64,000 bases of DNA from Isoetes taiwanensis (taxonomy: Eukaryota; Streptophyta; Lycopodiopsida; Isoetales; Isoetaceae): NCBI GenBank assembly GCA_021234155.1, contig JAJEKV010000049.1:10018292-10082291 (forward strand), read 5' to 3'. The stretch's first letter is position 1, and each line of letters opens with the position of its first letter. Below, piece after piece: positions 54,619 to 64,000 of the stretch. A model generated the notes under the pieces. The model was given only the letters and a program-made list of their open reading frames with translations. It was not told the DNA's origin and ran no database searches. A program made the position numbers and the translations under genes.

Positions 54619-57135
54619 TTAGAGTGCCTCAACATATTTTCGTCCAACTCTTACACGCTTCATTCTCCACTGCCTTTGTGTTTCATTGGCTGTGGACTTC
54701 TCCCACAATTCCCTTCTGCGTTTCAATGCAACTTCTCTTAGCGCATTGTCCAAACAAGAAGCTGCTCTTCTTCTAACATTCTTCTCGTGCCTTGCCAATA
54801 GCCTTCTATAGAACCATGTTCCAAGTTGACAAAGTGGTTTGGACATTGAAAAAGACCCTCCTCGTTGTATAGCCCGATGGAATGCCATTTTAGTTTGTTT
54901 ATGGGACTTTTCCATACCTTGAGTATTCCAAACCGCAATGCTGCCGTATTCCTTCACAAACCACGGGCCATGAGCATATAATATGTGGATGTAGTGTGTG
55001 ACCTCACTTTCGCCCCATGCCTTGATATATGCATCTGTGAATTTAGTCACAAGCTCCTTAAATTGTACCTTCTCATCATTAGTGAAGCTACTTTTTTGTA
55101 ATAGAACATTGAAATCTGAGAATGCAGTCCACGCATTCAACTTTTTTATCGTAGAGGTACCTCTGTTTGTCCTGTCTCTTTCTGCCTCAACTAATCTTTT
55201 CCCTAAATCAAACGACCCTTTCCTTTCTGGATCTGTATTCTTTAAGAAATTCCGGCTTTATCCCCCCCCCCCCCCTCCCCCCCCCATGAGACCTTCCTTT
55301 CCTTTTCAGCCTTAATTTTCCACACAAAGCAACAACTAAGATGGATCATCTTTTCAACAATTCTGACCAGGGTATGTAAAGTACAGAAATGCACTTTATT
55401 TAATGGAATTGGCAGGATTGGCTCTAATTTTTTGTCTTCCAAATGCCTTGACGGAGGCATGTCTTGATTGCAGCCCATTGTGCTGAAGCTTTTGCCTTTT
55501 CGTTGTTCCTTCAATCTGTACATACAAAAAGACAATTTCTAGAAGTTTGAGCACCTGAATTGATTACGTTATAATGCATAGCCTTCTTAGTTTTTAAATC
55601 AGAAGCTAAATGGAACTTCAACCTAAATGAACCCTGACCATCCACTTGCAATAATTCACTTGATTCATAAATGCTAAGCATTCTTGGAATATCCGGTTGA
55701 TCGAACACCTATTTCAAGACTGTGAAGTTTTCGTTTTGGACTTGAAACATGCCAAGCCACCAGGTATGATCATCTGATTGAGTTGAAAACCATTCAAGAT
55801 CTCTTTTTGACTTAGGCAATAGCATTTGCTCTCCATACTTTGCTTCTAAAGCATAGTTCATGAGAACTAAGGAAACTCTTTCAAGTTTTTTCTTGGTTGT
55901 TAACTCCATCTCGTTGAGTTTTATGCAAACTTCCAATTCCTCTAACTCAGAAGATTTAACATTATAAAACACGACCATACGCTCTCTAAATTGAACCAAA
56001 TATTGTTATTCTCGGTTAAACTAATCATTTCGCATTGATTATTTTTTGCTACCTTTGTTACGCACGGAGCTCCAGACTGGATAGAATGCATGCCCCCAAG
56101 AATCTCTTCAACGTTAGCATCCCTCTTTTTCCTAATGGTTTCCACTGTGTAAGGACGGGGAATAATCACTTTCTTTGTGCCTAGAAATTTTAATGCAGCC
56201 TGAAAGGTTTTAAAGAGGCTCCTATATCCCTGTCTACTCAAACCAATGCTGTCACAAGTGGTTTGCACTTCATTCGCATCCATTCTTGAGTAAATATCCT
56301 GTATAACCATGTCTAAGACATCTCTTTTCAATCTCACATTATATGGTTCATTTAACAGTGCAAGTATTTCATCTTTTGAAGCCATATTCATAAAAAAAAT
56401 TCTAATATTCTCTCTCACAACTCCCCTTTTCTTTTTGCTGTTGAAAAGTTTATGAACTGCAAACACTCTCCTCCTACATGCTCCCCCTTTTGGAGCTAAC
56501 ACTTCTATGGGCTTGATCTATTTTTTCATCTCACGAAGGCCCATTGCAGTCTTCTTGAGTCTCTTCAAGCGAGCTTCTAAACATTTTACTCTACATTCAA
56601 CCCACATCCGATCATTTTCAGCACGATATTTCTCAACCTCATTTTGCTTGATCACAAAATTATCTATAACAATATCACTACGCAACTGCATGACACTCTT
56701 CTCTCACGATGCAATTTTTGCTGTCAATGAGGACTTTTCTAATGAACATTGTTTTAATTGATACTTGTTGTCTCAATTTCATGCGCATAAATCCTAATGG
56801 TGCAACAAAGCTGGTCTATATATTTCTTCATGTTCTCACAATAATCGAGCATTCCATTTCTTCCCTCACAAACAAACTTCATCAAAGAAGTGACAGAATT
56901 AAAATCCGGGGCCTTACCTGTTATTGGGTCTTTGGGGTAGATATCTCCTTGTGCCCATAAATCTGCATTTTTTAGCTCCATTAGACCTCAAAAGATCTTT
57001 ATTTACTCTTACTTTAAAATTCCCTCTTTTCTTGTTCCAGATTTGTGCATATTCTGCAGGCAAATGAATTTTAATTTCAATCGTCATGGTCAAGAACAGT
57101 CTGCCCTGAGCTGCAAAAGAAAATATGGAATACAA
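54619..57135 (-). pseudogene. Multi-segment TE-like gene of an unrecognised family
   Basis: Minus strand, in order: MTIEIKIHLPAEYAQIWNKK with NKDLL (57090-57000), LWAQGDIYPKDPITGKAPDF and MKFVCEGRNGMLDYCENMKK (56950-56790), a long frame 56502-55942 (ILALLNEPYNVRLKRDVLDM, GLSRQGYRSLFKTFQAALKF, RPYTVETIRKKRDANVEEIL), 55999-55709 (LVLMNYALEAKYGEQMLLP), 55708-55511 (LLQVDGQGSFRLKFHLASDL), a segment with VHFCTLHTLVRIVEKMI (about 55400-55330), and 55140-54619 (TDAYIKAWGESEVTHYIHIL, GSIAVWNTQGMEKSHKQTKM, a basic C terminus). The C-terminal YIHILYAHGP ... QGMEKSH block resembles repeat-amplified proteins of unknown function seen in several eukaryotes (memory, not searched). Frames change about six times, through introns or frameshifts. 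A C-homopolymer (55262-55284) interrupts it. Confidence 0.55.
55262..55284. repeat. Poly-C run
   Basis: Two homopolymer C runs separated by a T. Likely sequencing or assembly uncertainty in length. Confidence 0.95.
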
Positions 57136-57800
57136 AGCAAATACAAACTACCTTACATCCACGATTTCAGTTCTATGATTATAATTCACAAATCAAATTT
57201 CGAATTTGAGAGGCTTTTCATGGCGCAGAAAAAACTGGCGGGAGAAACTAAAACTTACTCTGCAAAATTTGTTCCAGAGGTCTTCGATCCCATTTTCCTG
57301 TTTGAAAGTGTGGTCGGGAAAGGTTTAGTCGGGAGCTATGTTTTTGGATTTTGTAAAATGAAAAAATAATATGACGAAGTGGTTAAGGATTTTGCATCGG
57401 GTAGGTCTTTATTACGAAGTGGTTAAGGATTCCAACAACCATTTCGTGAGTTTAGGGGTTGGTAAAGGGTGCATTAATGTTATAAAAAATTAAAATAAAC
57501 AAATAAATATAATTTGTTAGGAGGACGGTTCCTGATCCCCGCATGCCTCTAATGCCTCGGATTGTATGGGATGATAAAATCTAAACTGCCCAATTTAGGG
57601 TGTGATGCATTACATACTTACGCCAAACCCTTATAATATAGGATCATGCATAACAAGTGATTTCACAATGTCACAATCCATTTATCACGACTAATATAGT
57701 ATATTTGCGTGATAAAAAATGTGACAAACAATGTTTATGTACTTGTGATTACAATAAGCTCCACCCAAAACAACCCAATACCATAATAAAATCCTTGTAT
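57136..57800. other. No gene recognised
   Basis: Contains a short repeat TTACGAAGTGGTTAAGGATT / ATGACGAAGTGGTTAAGG (about 57370-57430). Otherwise AT-rich without a domain. Confidence 0.5.
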
Positions 57801-58560
57801 CACTACAAGACAAAGGTACCTATAGTGTCTAAAGTAACGTCAAAATTTTTGACACAAGCCGAACCTGTCAAACCCCAATTATTGTCACAATCTTGACGCA
57901 ATACTTGTCGTGATCATTTGTCACAAATACGCCACAATAGCGTCAACAGTTGTGTCAAGTTTGTGGCTTCAATTTCTGTCATAATGTTGATGCAAAGTCA
58001 AATTCCAGCTACATCGTAACCTAGAAGATGTCAAACTTGTGACAATATCTTTACAACAATTGTGACAAATAAACAAAACCTATAGGTATAATGTTGCATC
58101 AACATTGTGGCAAGCTAGTGACAAAATAGTAGCTATAATGCATCCACTATAAAAACAACCAATAAGAAACTTTGTGACCCATTTTATGTCCAAAGAATAG
58201 CAAGTGTGTGACCACATTGCGATAGATAAATAAGCCTGTACTAACAAATTTGCATCAAAACCGTGGCAAGTTAGTGACAAAATAGTGGCTATAAATCCAC
58301 TATAAGATAACCATTAAGGAACTTTGTCCCGTTTTGTGTCTAAAGAATAGCTAGTGTAAGACAACCAATAAGAAACTTTGTGACCCGTTTTGTGTCTAAA
58401 GAATAGCTAGTGTTGTAACCACATTGGGATAGATAAATAAGCCTATATTTACAACATTGCATCTAACATATGGTAGGGTAGTAACAACATGATAACTATA
58501 TTCTATCCACTATAAAACATTTATTAACAACTTGTAGGACAAGTAGATAGCTGGACACTT
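57801..58560 (+). mobile_element. CACTA (En/Spm)-type terminus with tandem subterminal repeats
   Basis: Starts CACTACAAGACAAAGG, a plant CACTA terminal-repeat sequence. Many TTGTGACA/TGTCAAA motifs in both orientations follow in the first 300 bp, as in subterminal transposase-binding regions. From about 58090 a roughly 157-bp unit (TTGCATCAA..., GGCAAG.TAGTGACAAAATAG, ACTTTGTGACCC, GATAGATAAATAAGCCT) repeats two to three times with internal rearrangement. The opposite end (reading TCTTGTAGTG) was not found, so the element is truncated or its end diverged. Confidence 0.65.
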
Positions 58561-59073
58561 GTATAATATGTTTTGTGTTAAAAGAATAAGCATCTAGGCT
58601 TTTTTTTTTGCTTTGATAATAACTAGTTTAATTTCCCAAATTATATAACAAAAGGTTAAAGTGATAAATTTGCATTTATCAACAAATTAATTTCCAATGT
58701 AAGAAATGATCCGAAAGAGTATTACTGTCAATAAAATAACCAGCACAAGCAATTCAATGCTCTCAATTTGTTGGCTCATCCCCATAATCTTCTTCACTTG
58801 GATTGCCTTCATGACCTTTATTGTCTTCTTCATTGTTGTCCTATTAATTATATTTGTGAAGCATATTGTCAAAACTTTTCTAAAAAGTATTAAAAATAAA
58901 GCTTTCTCTTACCTCGTCATAATCATCCACATAACAGATATTCTGTAGGTCATAAAAGTACAAGTAAGAATAACGTATGAATAAAATGTTAAAATGACAA
59001 AATGTGCAAAGATACTTGCATTCAATGGTTCTTTGCCCTTCTTTGATTTTGTCTTGCTGCTCTCTTTCTTGTT
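58561..59073. other. No certain gene; possible CACTA interior
   Basis: The minus strand (about 58920-58760) carries an acidic stretch (DNNEEDNKGHEGNPSEED) interrupted by stops. It is too little to name; it may be interior of the CACTA element. Confidence 0.35.
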
Positions 59074-59141
59074 TGGGTCCCATAGGCCAATTGGTCTCCG
59101 AGGACGCTAAAAACCTATTCTATTCTATTCTATTCTATTCT
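59074..59141 (+). mobile_element. LINE 3' terminal stub with (ATTCT)n tail
   Basis: TGGGTCCCATAGGCCAATTG, GTCTCCGAGGACGCTAAAAA then five ATTCT units. It matches the last 60 bp of the family A copies at 12975-13036 and 30433-30500. Only the terminal 3' end was inserted. Confidence 0.8.
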
Positions 59142-59743
59142 TAAAGACGACACCTGTACTTGTTCCCTTGATATAATCAATAGCCTTGTGCTAAAGTAGA
59201 AAAGAAAAATTCAGAATACATGAAGGTGTACATAGAGCAAATATATGAAAGCAAATTTACCTTTTCCCGACGCAAATCCTTTAGAAACCATTTTTTTCTT
59301 GGACGCCTCATATCCACCTTTTTCTAATATGGGCATCGAGCCCCAATCTCGGAACTATATCATTTTAAAAGAATGATTCAATAACTGACGACTATTGCTG
59401 CAGTCCATGTAAACAAATTACATACAACCATCCTATCAAACATCTTATAGGCATGTTCTATGGTGCAATATTTAGCATGCATGCTAATTAAGATGTTTCC
59501 AAGAACTCTTGGTTTTGAAGTCTATAATATTTTTGTTGAAGGACGTCAGACTTTATTCAATCAAAGAGTCAAATACAAGTATAAATGCAGAGACAGGAAA
59601 AGTCTATAATATGAGCTGTGGATGGATCTGCTTAATGCTACAAAAGATGTATGTATATATTGTGATATGGATGCTTCTGCAGCATATTAGCAGCAGCATA
59701 TTAGCAGCATAGGATTTGTTTAAAAGGAAATCTGCAAAATGCA
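59142..59743. other. No gene recognised
   Basis: AT-rich. A short duplicated phrase (CAGCATATTAGCAG) sits at 59677-59705. It could be upstream or intron sequence of the following coiled-coil relic. Confidence 0.5.
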
Positions 59744-60978
59744 ATGAATGACAATGGAAGACTGGTCGCTGAGATGGAAACCGTCCGATCACAATGTCTT
59801 CATCTAGATAGAGAACTTAAAGCAAGCAAGCAAGAGATGTTGAATGTGCAAAATAGCTGTGAGGAAAAAATAAATACCTTGGAAGAGCAGAAGTCAAACT
59901 TGCTTCAGTCATTAGAAAGCTATTCTCAACAGCTATTTGAGGAAAAACATAGGCATGCGTCTGAGGTTGAAGATTTGAAGTCACTACTGAATAATGCAAG
60001 TGAGGAGAAAATGGAAGTCTCGTCCAAGCTTCTAGAGGCAAATCAACAAATAGATTTTCAAAGGAATAAGCTACAGCCTGAAATAGATGCTTTGAAGTCA
60101 AGCAACTTGGAATTGAAGCAGAAGGTGCATGATCTGGATTTAGAAAAGGAGCAGGCCCTGTTGGAGGTCGCATCCCATAAACAGTGGATTAACAAGGTGG
60201 AAATTAACCAGCAGGAAATTATCGTTAAACTGGAGGAAGATAAACAAATTATCTCAGTCCTTAATGCAGAAAACTTAGAACTACAGGGTAAACTGAATGG
60301 ACTTGAATCTGAGATGAAGATAGCAAGACAATGCCTCCAGGAAACCAGAGAGGAAAAGGAAGCATCAAAATGCCAAATAGAAATGTTTAAAGCAGAGAAC
60401 CAAAAGCTTGTTGCCAAGATCGAGGAGCTCAATCATCAGATGTAGCAGATTATGAAAACCAACTCAGAGTTAGCAATTCAAGTCGAGGAATGTAAAAATG
60501 GGCTTCAGGATGCATACGAGAGAGACAAAATGCATCTGGAAGCTTATACTTTAATAGAAAGTAAGTTGGGACTTTTAAGCAATGAAAAGTTACTATTGGA
60601 GCAGCAGATTGAAGATTATAAAAAGCAGCATATAGTAGCATCTATTAGCGAGTCCGAATTAAAGAAAGAACTTGAAAAGAGTGCAGAGAATAATAGGTTG
60701 GCTATGTTGGATCTTAAACACAGGTCAAGGAGTTGGAGAGAGACAAGATTGAACTGATTGAAGAAATCAAGACCTCGCATTGCCGATCTGATATGCTAGA
60801 AGCAGACAGAGAGGAGTTAATGTCAAGGACAAGAGAGCTTTTATTAGATATTGCAACAAAAGAGGAACTTATTTTGAAACTGGAAGAGGAGAAGCGACAA
60901 ATCATTTCTGAAAAGGAATTTCTAAACCATTCCTTAGAGCAGATATGTGAACAACATGTGAATCTAAAGATGGAGTAG
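59744..60978 (+). pseudogene. Coiled-coil protein pseudogene
   Basis: From ATG 59744 a 233-codon frame reads a nearly continuous coiled coil (LEEQKSNLLQSLESYSQQLF, LEDK-type heptads, VASHKQWINKVEINQQEIIV). It is followed by an in-frame TAG (60443-60445), the same frame to about 60730 (LLSNEKLLLEQQIEDYKKQ), and after a frameshift the continuation VKELERDKIELIEEIKTSHC to 60978. No motor, kinase or membrane segment is visible, so the parent could be one of many long coiled-coil cytoskeletal or nuclear proteins. The absence of introns suggests a retrocopy or a single exon. One stop and one shift make it a pseudogene. Confidence 0.7.
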
Positions 60979-61228
60979 TAGTCGACAGAAATAATATTGT
61001 AAATCTTTCATGGCCTATCAGTCTTGTTTCCGCTGATGCTACACATGTTTCAATTTTGGCAAGAGGTACACCTGGCTCCATAGATCCTAAATACTATGAG
61101 ACTTATAAAGTGACTGATAACAACAGTGATGTTTACAGCGTAATGAAGGCAGGCCTATAATGAATCAAGTGCTAGAAGACAGAGATATAATGAAACAAGT
61201 GATGGAAGAACTTTTTAAAATTAAAGAG
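60979..61228 (+). other. Continuation of the coiled-coil locus, not readable
   Basis: No further coiled coil is readable. A phrase repeats (GAAGACAGAGATATAATGAA / CAAGTGATGGAAGAA near 61160-61210). The LTR at 61229 interrupts whatever followed. Confidence 0.4.
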
Positions 61229-61229
61229 T

Positions 61230-61284
61230 GTGACGTTCCAGGGGAATATACGCTATAAATACGTATATTCCTGGACCCGTCACT
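61230..61284. repeat. Terminal palindrome of the LTR
   Basis: GTGACG..CCAGGGGAATATACG pairs with CGTATATTCCTGG..CCGTCAC; the loop is CTATAAATA. About 20 base pairs with small bulges. Confidence 0.9.
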
Positions 61285-61388
61285 ATACAAGTCTATCTTC
61301 ATAGCCTTGTATACCATAGATTGTGGCACTAGGGGGCATGACTAAGTTATTCATATAACTTAGCCAACCTTAAGTTAAGACCATTTTC

Positions 61389-61490
61389 CACGTGGCCTTA
61401 ACCTATTCGGCACCCGCCACACGGTCTTACCCTATTGGAGCCACGTGGCATAACATGTGAACCCTAACCTATAAAGGCCTAAACCCTAAC
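61389..61490 (+). promoter_or_regulatory. Putative LTR promoter: two G-boxes, CCAAT, TATA and telo-box
   Basis: CACGTG at 61389-61394 and 61442-61447, both followed by G. ATTGG (inverted CCAAT) lies at about 61434, CTATAAAGG at about 61469 and AAACCCTAA at about 61481. The spacing is that of a plant polymerase II promoter. G-boxes are bound by bZIP/bHLH factors, so light or abscisic-acid responsiveness is an inference. Confidence 0.6.
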
Positions 61491-62883
61491 CCTTGGCCTC
61501 TTTTCTGGCTCCAACAGTCTGGGAACCTTCTTCGCGCTCGAAACTCCGTTTCGAGAACCGTCTGCTGTGGCATAGCCTAGCACAGCAGCCCCCGGAGCGT
61601 GAGCGCATCAGCAGGAGTGGGAGCTACCTCGAACACTTCGAAGACCATGGAGATGCCAGGATTGGGAGGGAGTGCTTCAGGAGCAGGTATGTAGAGTAGT
61701 AGTCATAGTAGTTCATCTGGAATTAACATTCCAGATGAGTTAGTATCTTGTATCTAGGGTAGAGCCATCCTAGAACCCTCATGCATCATCTTGAACCCTA
61801 ATCAAGGAACCCTAACTGTAAGTTAGATTTGTATGATTAGGTTAAGATGTTCTTATGATTATTCTCATGATGTGATGATTATGTGACGATGGTTGATCAT
61901 GTTTGCTCCTCTTGTATTGGGAAGGGGGGTAGAGACCTAGAGCCATATGTAGTATGCTCCTAGATTAGATCCCTTAGTTCCTATTAGATGCGGCCTGTGC
62001 ATAGGAACCCACCGGGCTATGGAGGCTATGATGTGACTCAGCACTACACAACGGGGCTAGAGGCAATGCGGAGGGAGGATCCTTGCCGAGTGGGGGCTAC
62101 GGGGGATCCCATAGTGGGCTAGGCTTATGGTCGGTCACTTCGTGTGGGCCGAGCATGGGTCTGACACCTCCTGAGGCGATGGTGTCGCCCTGCCTCTCAA
62201 GAGTTGCAAGTGTCGGCTTGGCTCTTGTTTTGGGGGGTTCAGTCGGGTATGAATCGTGTGTCGCCACGATTCTCTAACCGCCCGTGGAACCTCTAGACCC
62301 CGGGAAGGGGAGATGCAACCCTTTCTGCCTCGTCGGACCAGGGAGATGCAACCTGGAGTAGTCCCGATGGGTGATGCCATGGGATTGCTTATCCGGAAGG
62401 CTAGAGTCACGCCAGAGCCTGATTTAGCCCATCTGCAAAGTATGCACAGGAGGGGCGGATGGAGTGGTCAACCCTAGCCATTGTCTTATGCCAGCCCTCG
62501 CCATTGCCATGACTCGGTCTGCTCTATCTTGAGGCCTAGCCGGTCAGTCATCCTCCTTACGAGTCTGAGCCTGGGTAGGAGCTCTCATGTTTTACGGTTT
62601 ATGATTATCATCTTTGCACTTGTGGATATGTGATGGACTACCCTTCGAGGTAGTATTTGTATTGTTGATGCTAGTGCTGACATGTTTATCGCCTGGCTGT
62701 GTTATAGGAGCCCATAGGGGAAGGGCGCGCAAAGACACCTTTCGTGTCCCCCCCCGCACTAGGGTCACCTTAGAGTCTTGCGGGGGGGTAGATGAAGGGC
62801 TTTGTCTTGGGTTGTTGAGCGGACGGGGATTTCTGCCGAAAGTGTACTGGGCGGCCGTAGAGGTTTAGCGAGGAGCGCCACAA

Positions 62884-62898
62884 TGGTATCGAGCAATG
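62884..62898 (+). other. Primer-binding site of the LTR retrotransposon
   Basis: TGGTATCGAGCAATG one base after the LTR end. It matches the tRNA-Met complement TGGTATCAGAGC with a one-base deletion. Confidence 0.8.
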
Positions 62899-63688
62899 TT
62901 CTTGGTTGACCAAGAGCTAGCACTGACCATATCCCTGAATAGGTAGACTAACTGGCCTAGCTAAGGAATGGAATGAGAATTCCAGTCTTGAACCGCGAAA
63001 TGTGGGAGAAATTTTTTTTTTCCCATTAGTAGGGTCGTAATTAGATTAAGTATAGTCTAAGTGGTAGAAATAATATAGTCAAAAGAAACCTTCTAGTATA
63101 TTTGAGCTCAAGTTGTTCATGAACCGCACCTTTCAAGTGAAAAATTGAATGAGAAATCGCTCAAAATAAAGCTTGAAAGAAAATGGCATGAAATGACCAC
63201 TACTTGGCCCAAAAGGAATTAGGAAATTTGGAGAAATAGTTAAGTGATTAGGGGAAGTACCTTAATTATTAACCCATAGTTATAATAAAATTTACTCTTA
63301 AGAAAAAGTAGCTAATAAACCTATGGAAGCACCTCTACTCCCTAGAAGTTCCCCAAATGGTAGCTTGAACCTCTCTTTTACCCTTGTAAGGCAAAATTAT
63401 AAGCTAATCTCCGAAGCTGCCACAAGAGTGTCCACCAAACGAACAGCCGACGAGATCGATCCAAAGGAGCCGCGAAGATAGAGGCAAGATCGCTCGAAGA
63501 GGCCACCATCAAGGAAGCTAAGTTGTTGGGAGGACCAAACAAGTAGCTAGGAAGGTTGGAAGCTCCAGCTTGCACCAGAATGTTGAAGCACTCAAGGTGG
63601 GCGGCGACAAGCAAATTCTTGAGGCCCTGCGACCTAGGCCAGACGACGAACTTAGCCACTCAAGCTCTTCAGACGAATCGTTTCACTC
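62899..63688 (+). other. Leader region of the LTR retrotransposon
   Basis: Non-coding stretch between primer site and the first gag-like frame. Minus-strand open frames in 63378-63984 are treated as shadows. Confidence 0.55.
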
Positions 63689-64000
63689 ATGGAGGAGCAA
63701 CGACTTAGCACTTCAGGTGAATGATCGCAAGACTTGGGGGAATTGAGATCGTGGCGTCTGTTTCTGGCAGGGGAAGAGCAAGTAGCGAGAGCAACCTCGG
63801 CAACAGGAGCAACCCCAGCAACAGGGAGAGCAGGTGAAGAGCAAGTAGCAAGAGCAACCTCGACAGTAGGAGCAACCCCAACACCAGGAAGAATAGGGGA
63901 GCAAAGAAGCAAGAGGGACCAACCTCGGGCAATGACGAGCAACCCCAAATGGCAGGAACAAAGAAGAAGGGAGCGAGCAATCAATGCGAAGAAAAGGAAG
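63689..64000 (+). CDS. Probable gag start of the LTR retrotransposon, runs off right edge
   Basis: ATG 63689 opens MEEQRLSTSGE, hits an in-frame TGA (63722-63724), and then stays open without a stop to the window end. The region after the stop contains a 21-codon tandem repeat: GEEQVARATS followed by ..GATP in both copies, at 63770 and 63833. A basic stretch follows (EQRRRERAINAKKRK). Position after the leader and basic character suggest gag. The core gag domain would be beyond the edge. The stop may be mutation or may mean the true start is elsewhere. Confidence 0.45.
63773..63898 (+). repeat. 63-bp (21-codon) tandem repeat in the gag-like frame
   Basis: GAAGAGCAAGTAGC.AGAGCA begins at 63773 and again at 63836. 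The period is a multiple of three and the frame is kept. Confidence 0.88.

Larger units (their letters stand above)
61229..62882 (+). repeat. 5' LTR of a plus-strand LTR retrotransposon (probably Ty3/gypsy)
   Basis: Starts TGTGACG and ends GCCACA, directly before a tRNA-Met-type primer-binding site. Length is 1654 bp, in the range of plant Ty3 chromoviruses. The first 55 bp form a palindrome. The partner LTR is outside the window, so assignment to Ty3 rests on LTR size and primer site only. GC content is higher than in the surroundings. Confidence 0.78.

Noticed and set aside
63378-63984. Minus-strand open frames rich in Leu/Cys/Ser
   Set aside because: They mirror a plus-strand gag-like frame with a 21-codon repeat; no domain is visible and they run against the element's direction.

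Overview
The window reads as nuclear DNA of a land plant with a large, repeat-rich genome. A gymnosperm-like genome is my guess, but nothing here proves the taxon. The evidence is AT-rich sequence almost wholly made of nested transposable elements in plant-type families (Ty1/copia, Ty3/gypsy, L1-type and other non-LTR elements, PIF/Harbinger, Helitron, CACTA-like), one plant-type membrane ARM-repeat gene, and no operon logic, rRNA or tRNA. Almost every reading frame is interrupted, so most entries are relics and some ORFs simply lack ATG starts.

Layout. 1-1.57 kb: 5' part of a minus-strand LINE that runs off the left edge. 1.6-5.9 kb: low-information DNA with tandem repeats and a LINE 3' stub. 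5.9-18.5 kb: a nested stack. A minus-strand Ty3/gypsy relic was split by a complete minus-strand Ty1/copia element (7352-18201, AAGAG target duplication). That element was later invaded by a short L1-like stub in its 3' LTR, a 4.8-kb LINE in its RNase H, and a 1.07-kb unknown element in its integrase. 18.5-22 kb: no gene seen. 22-28.8 kb: a pyrimidine-rich repeat unit with a terminal hairpin, followed by a shortened tandem copy holding an array of small hairpins. 29.7-37.03 kb: a 5'-truncated L1 (11-bp target duplication, poly-A tail) split by a reverse-oriented copy of the 8-13 kb LINE family. 37-41.4 kb: a Helitron 3' end, a 133-bp foldback, minisatellites and an LRR-receptor relic.

41.5-49.4 kb is the only gene-like district. 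A minus-strand ARM-repeat membrane protein gene is broken by one exact 10-bp tandem duplication. Its 5' flank is occupied by a two-ORF PIF/Harbinger transposon, and a decayed second copy of the gene's 5' part lies beyond. 49.6-50.4 kb: Helitron Rep/helicase relic. 50-54 kb: small relics and the C-terminal end of another LINE with a trinucleotide tail. 54.6-57.1 kb: a multi-exon-like, TE-like gene of a family I cannot name. 57.8-58.6 kb: CACTA-type terminus with tandem subterminal repeats. 59.7-61 kb: coiled-coil pseudogene. 61.23-64 kb: the 5' LTR, primer-binding site and leader of a plus-strand LTR retrotransposon, with a probable gag start, that runs off the right edge.

How things work together: apart from the ARM gene there is no cooperating gene set. 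The window is best read as insertion history, datable by target duplications and empty-site comparisons. The most notable unexplained signals are a stem-loop cassette shared by LINE 3' regions and an unrelated insert, a LINE tail family with one terminal motif but different microsatellites, and the hairpin-rich pyrimidine repeat.
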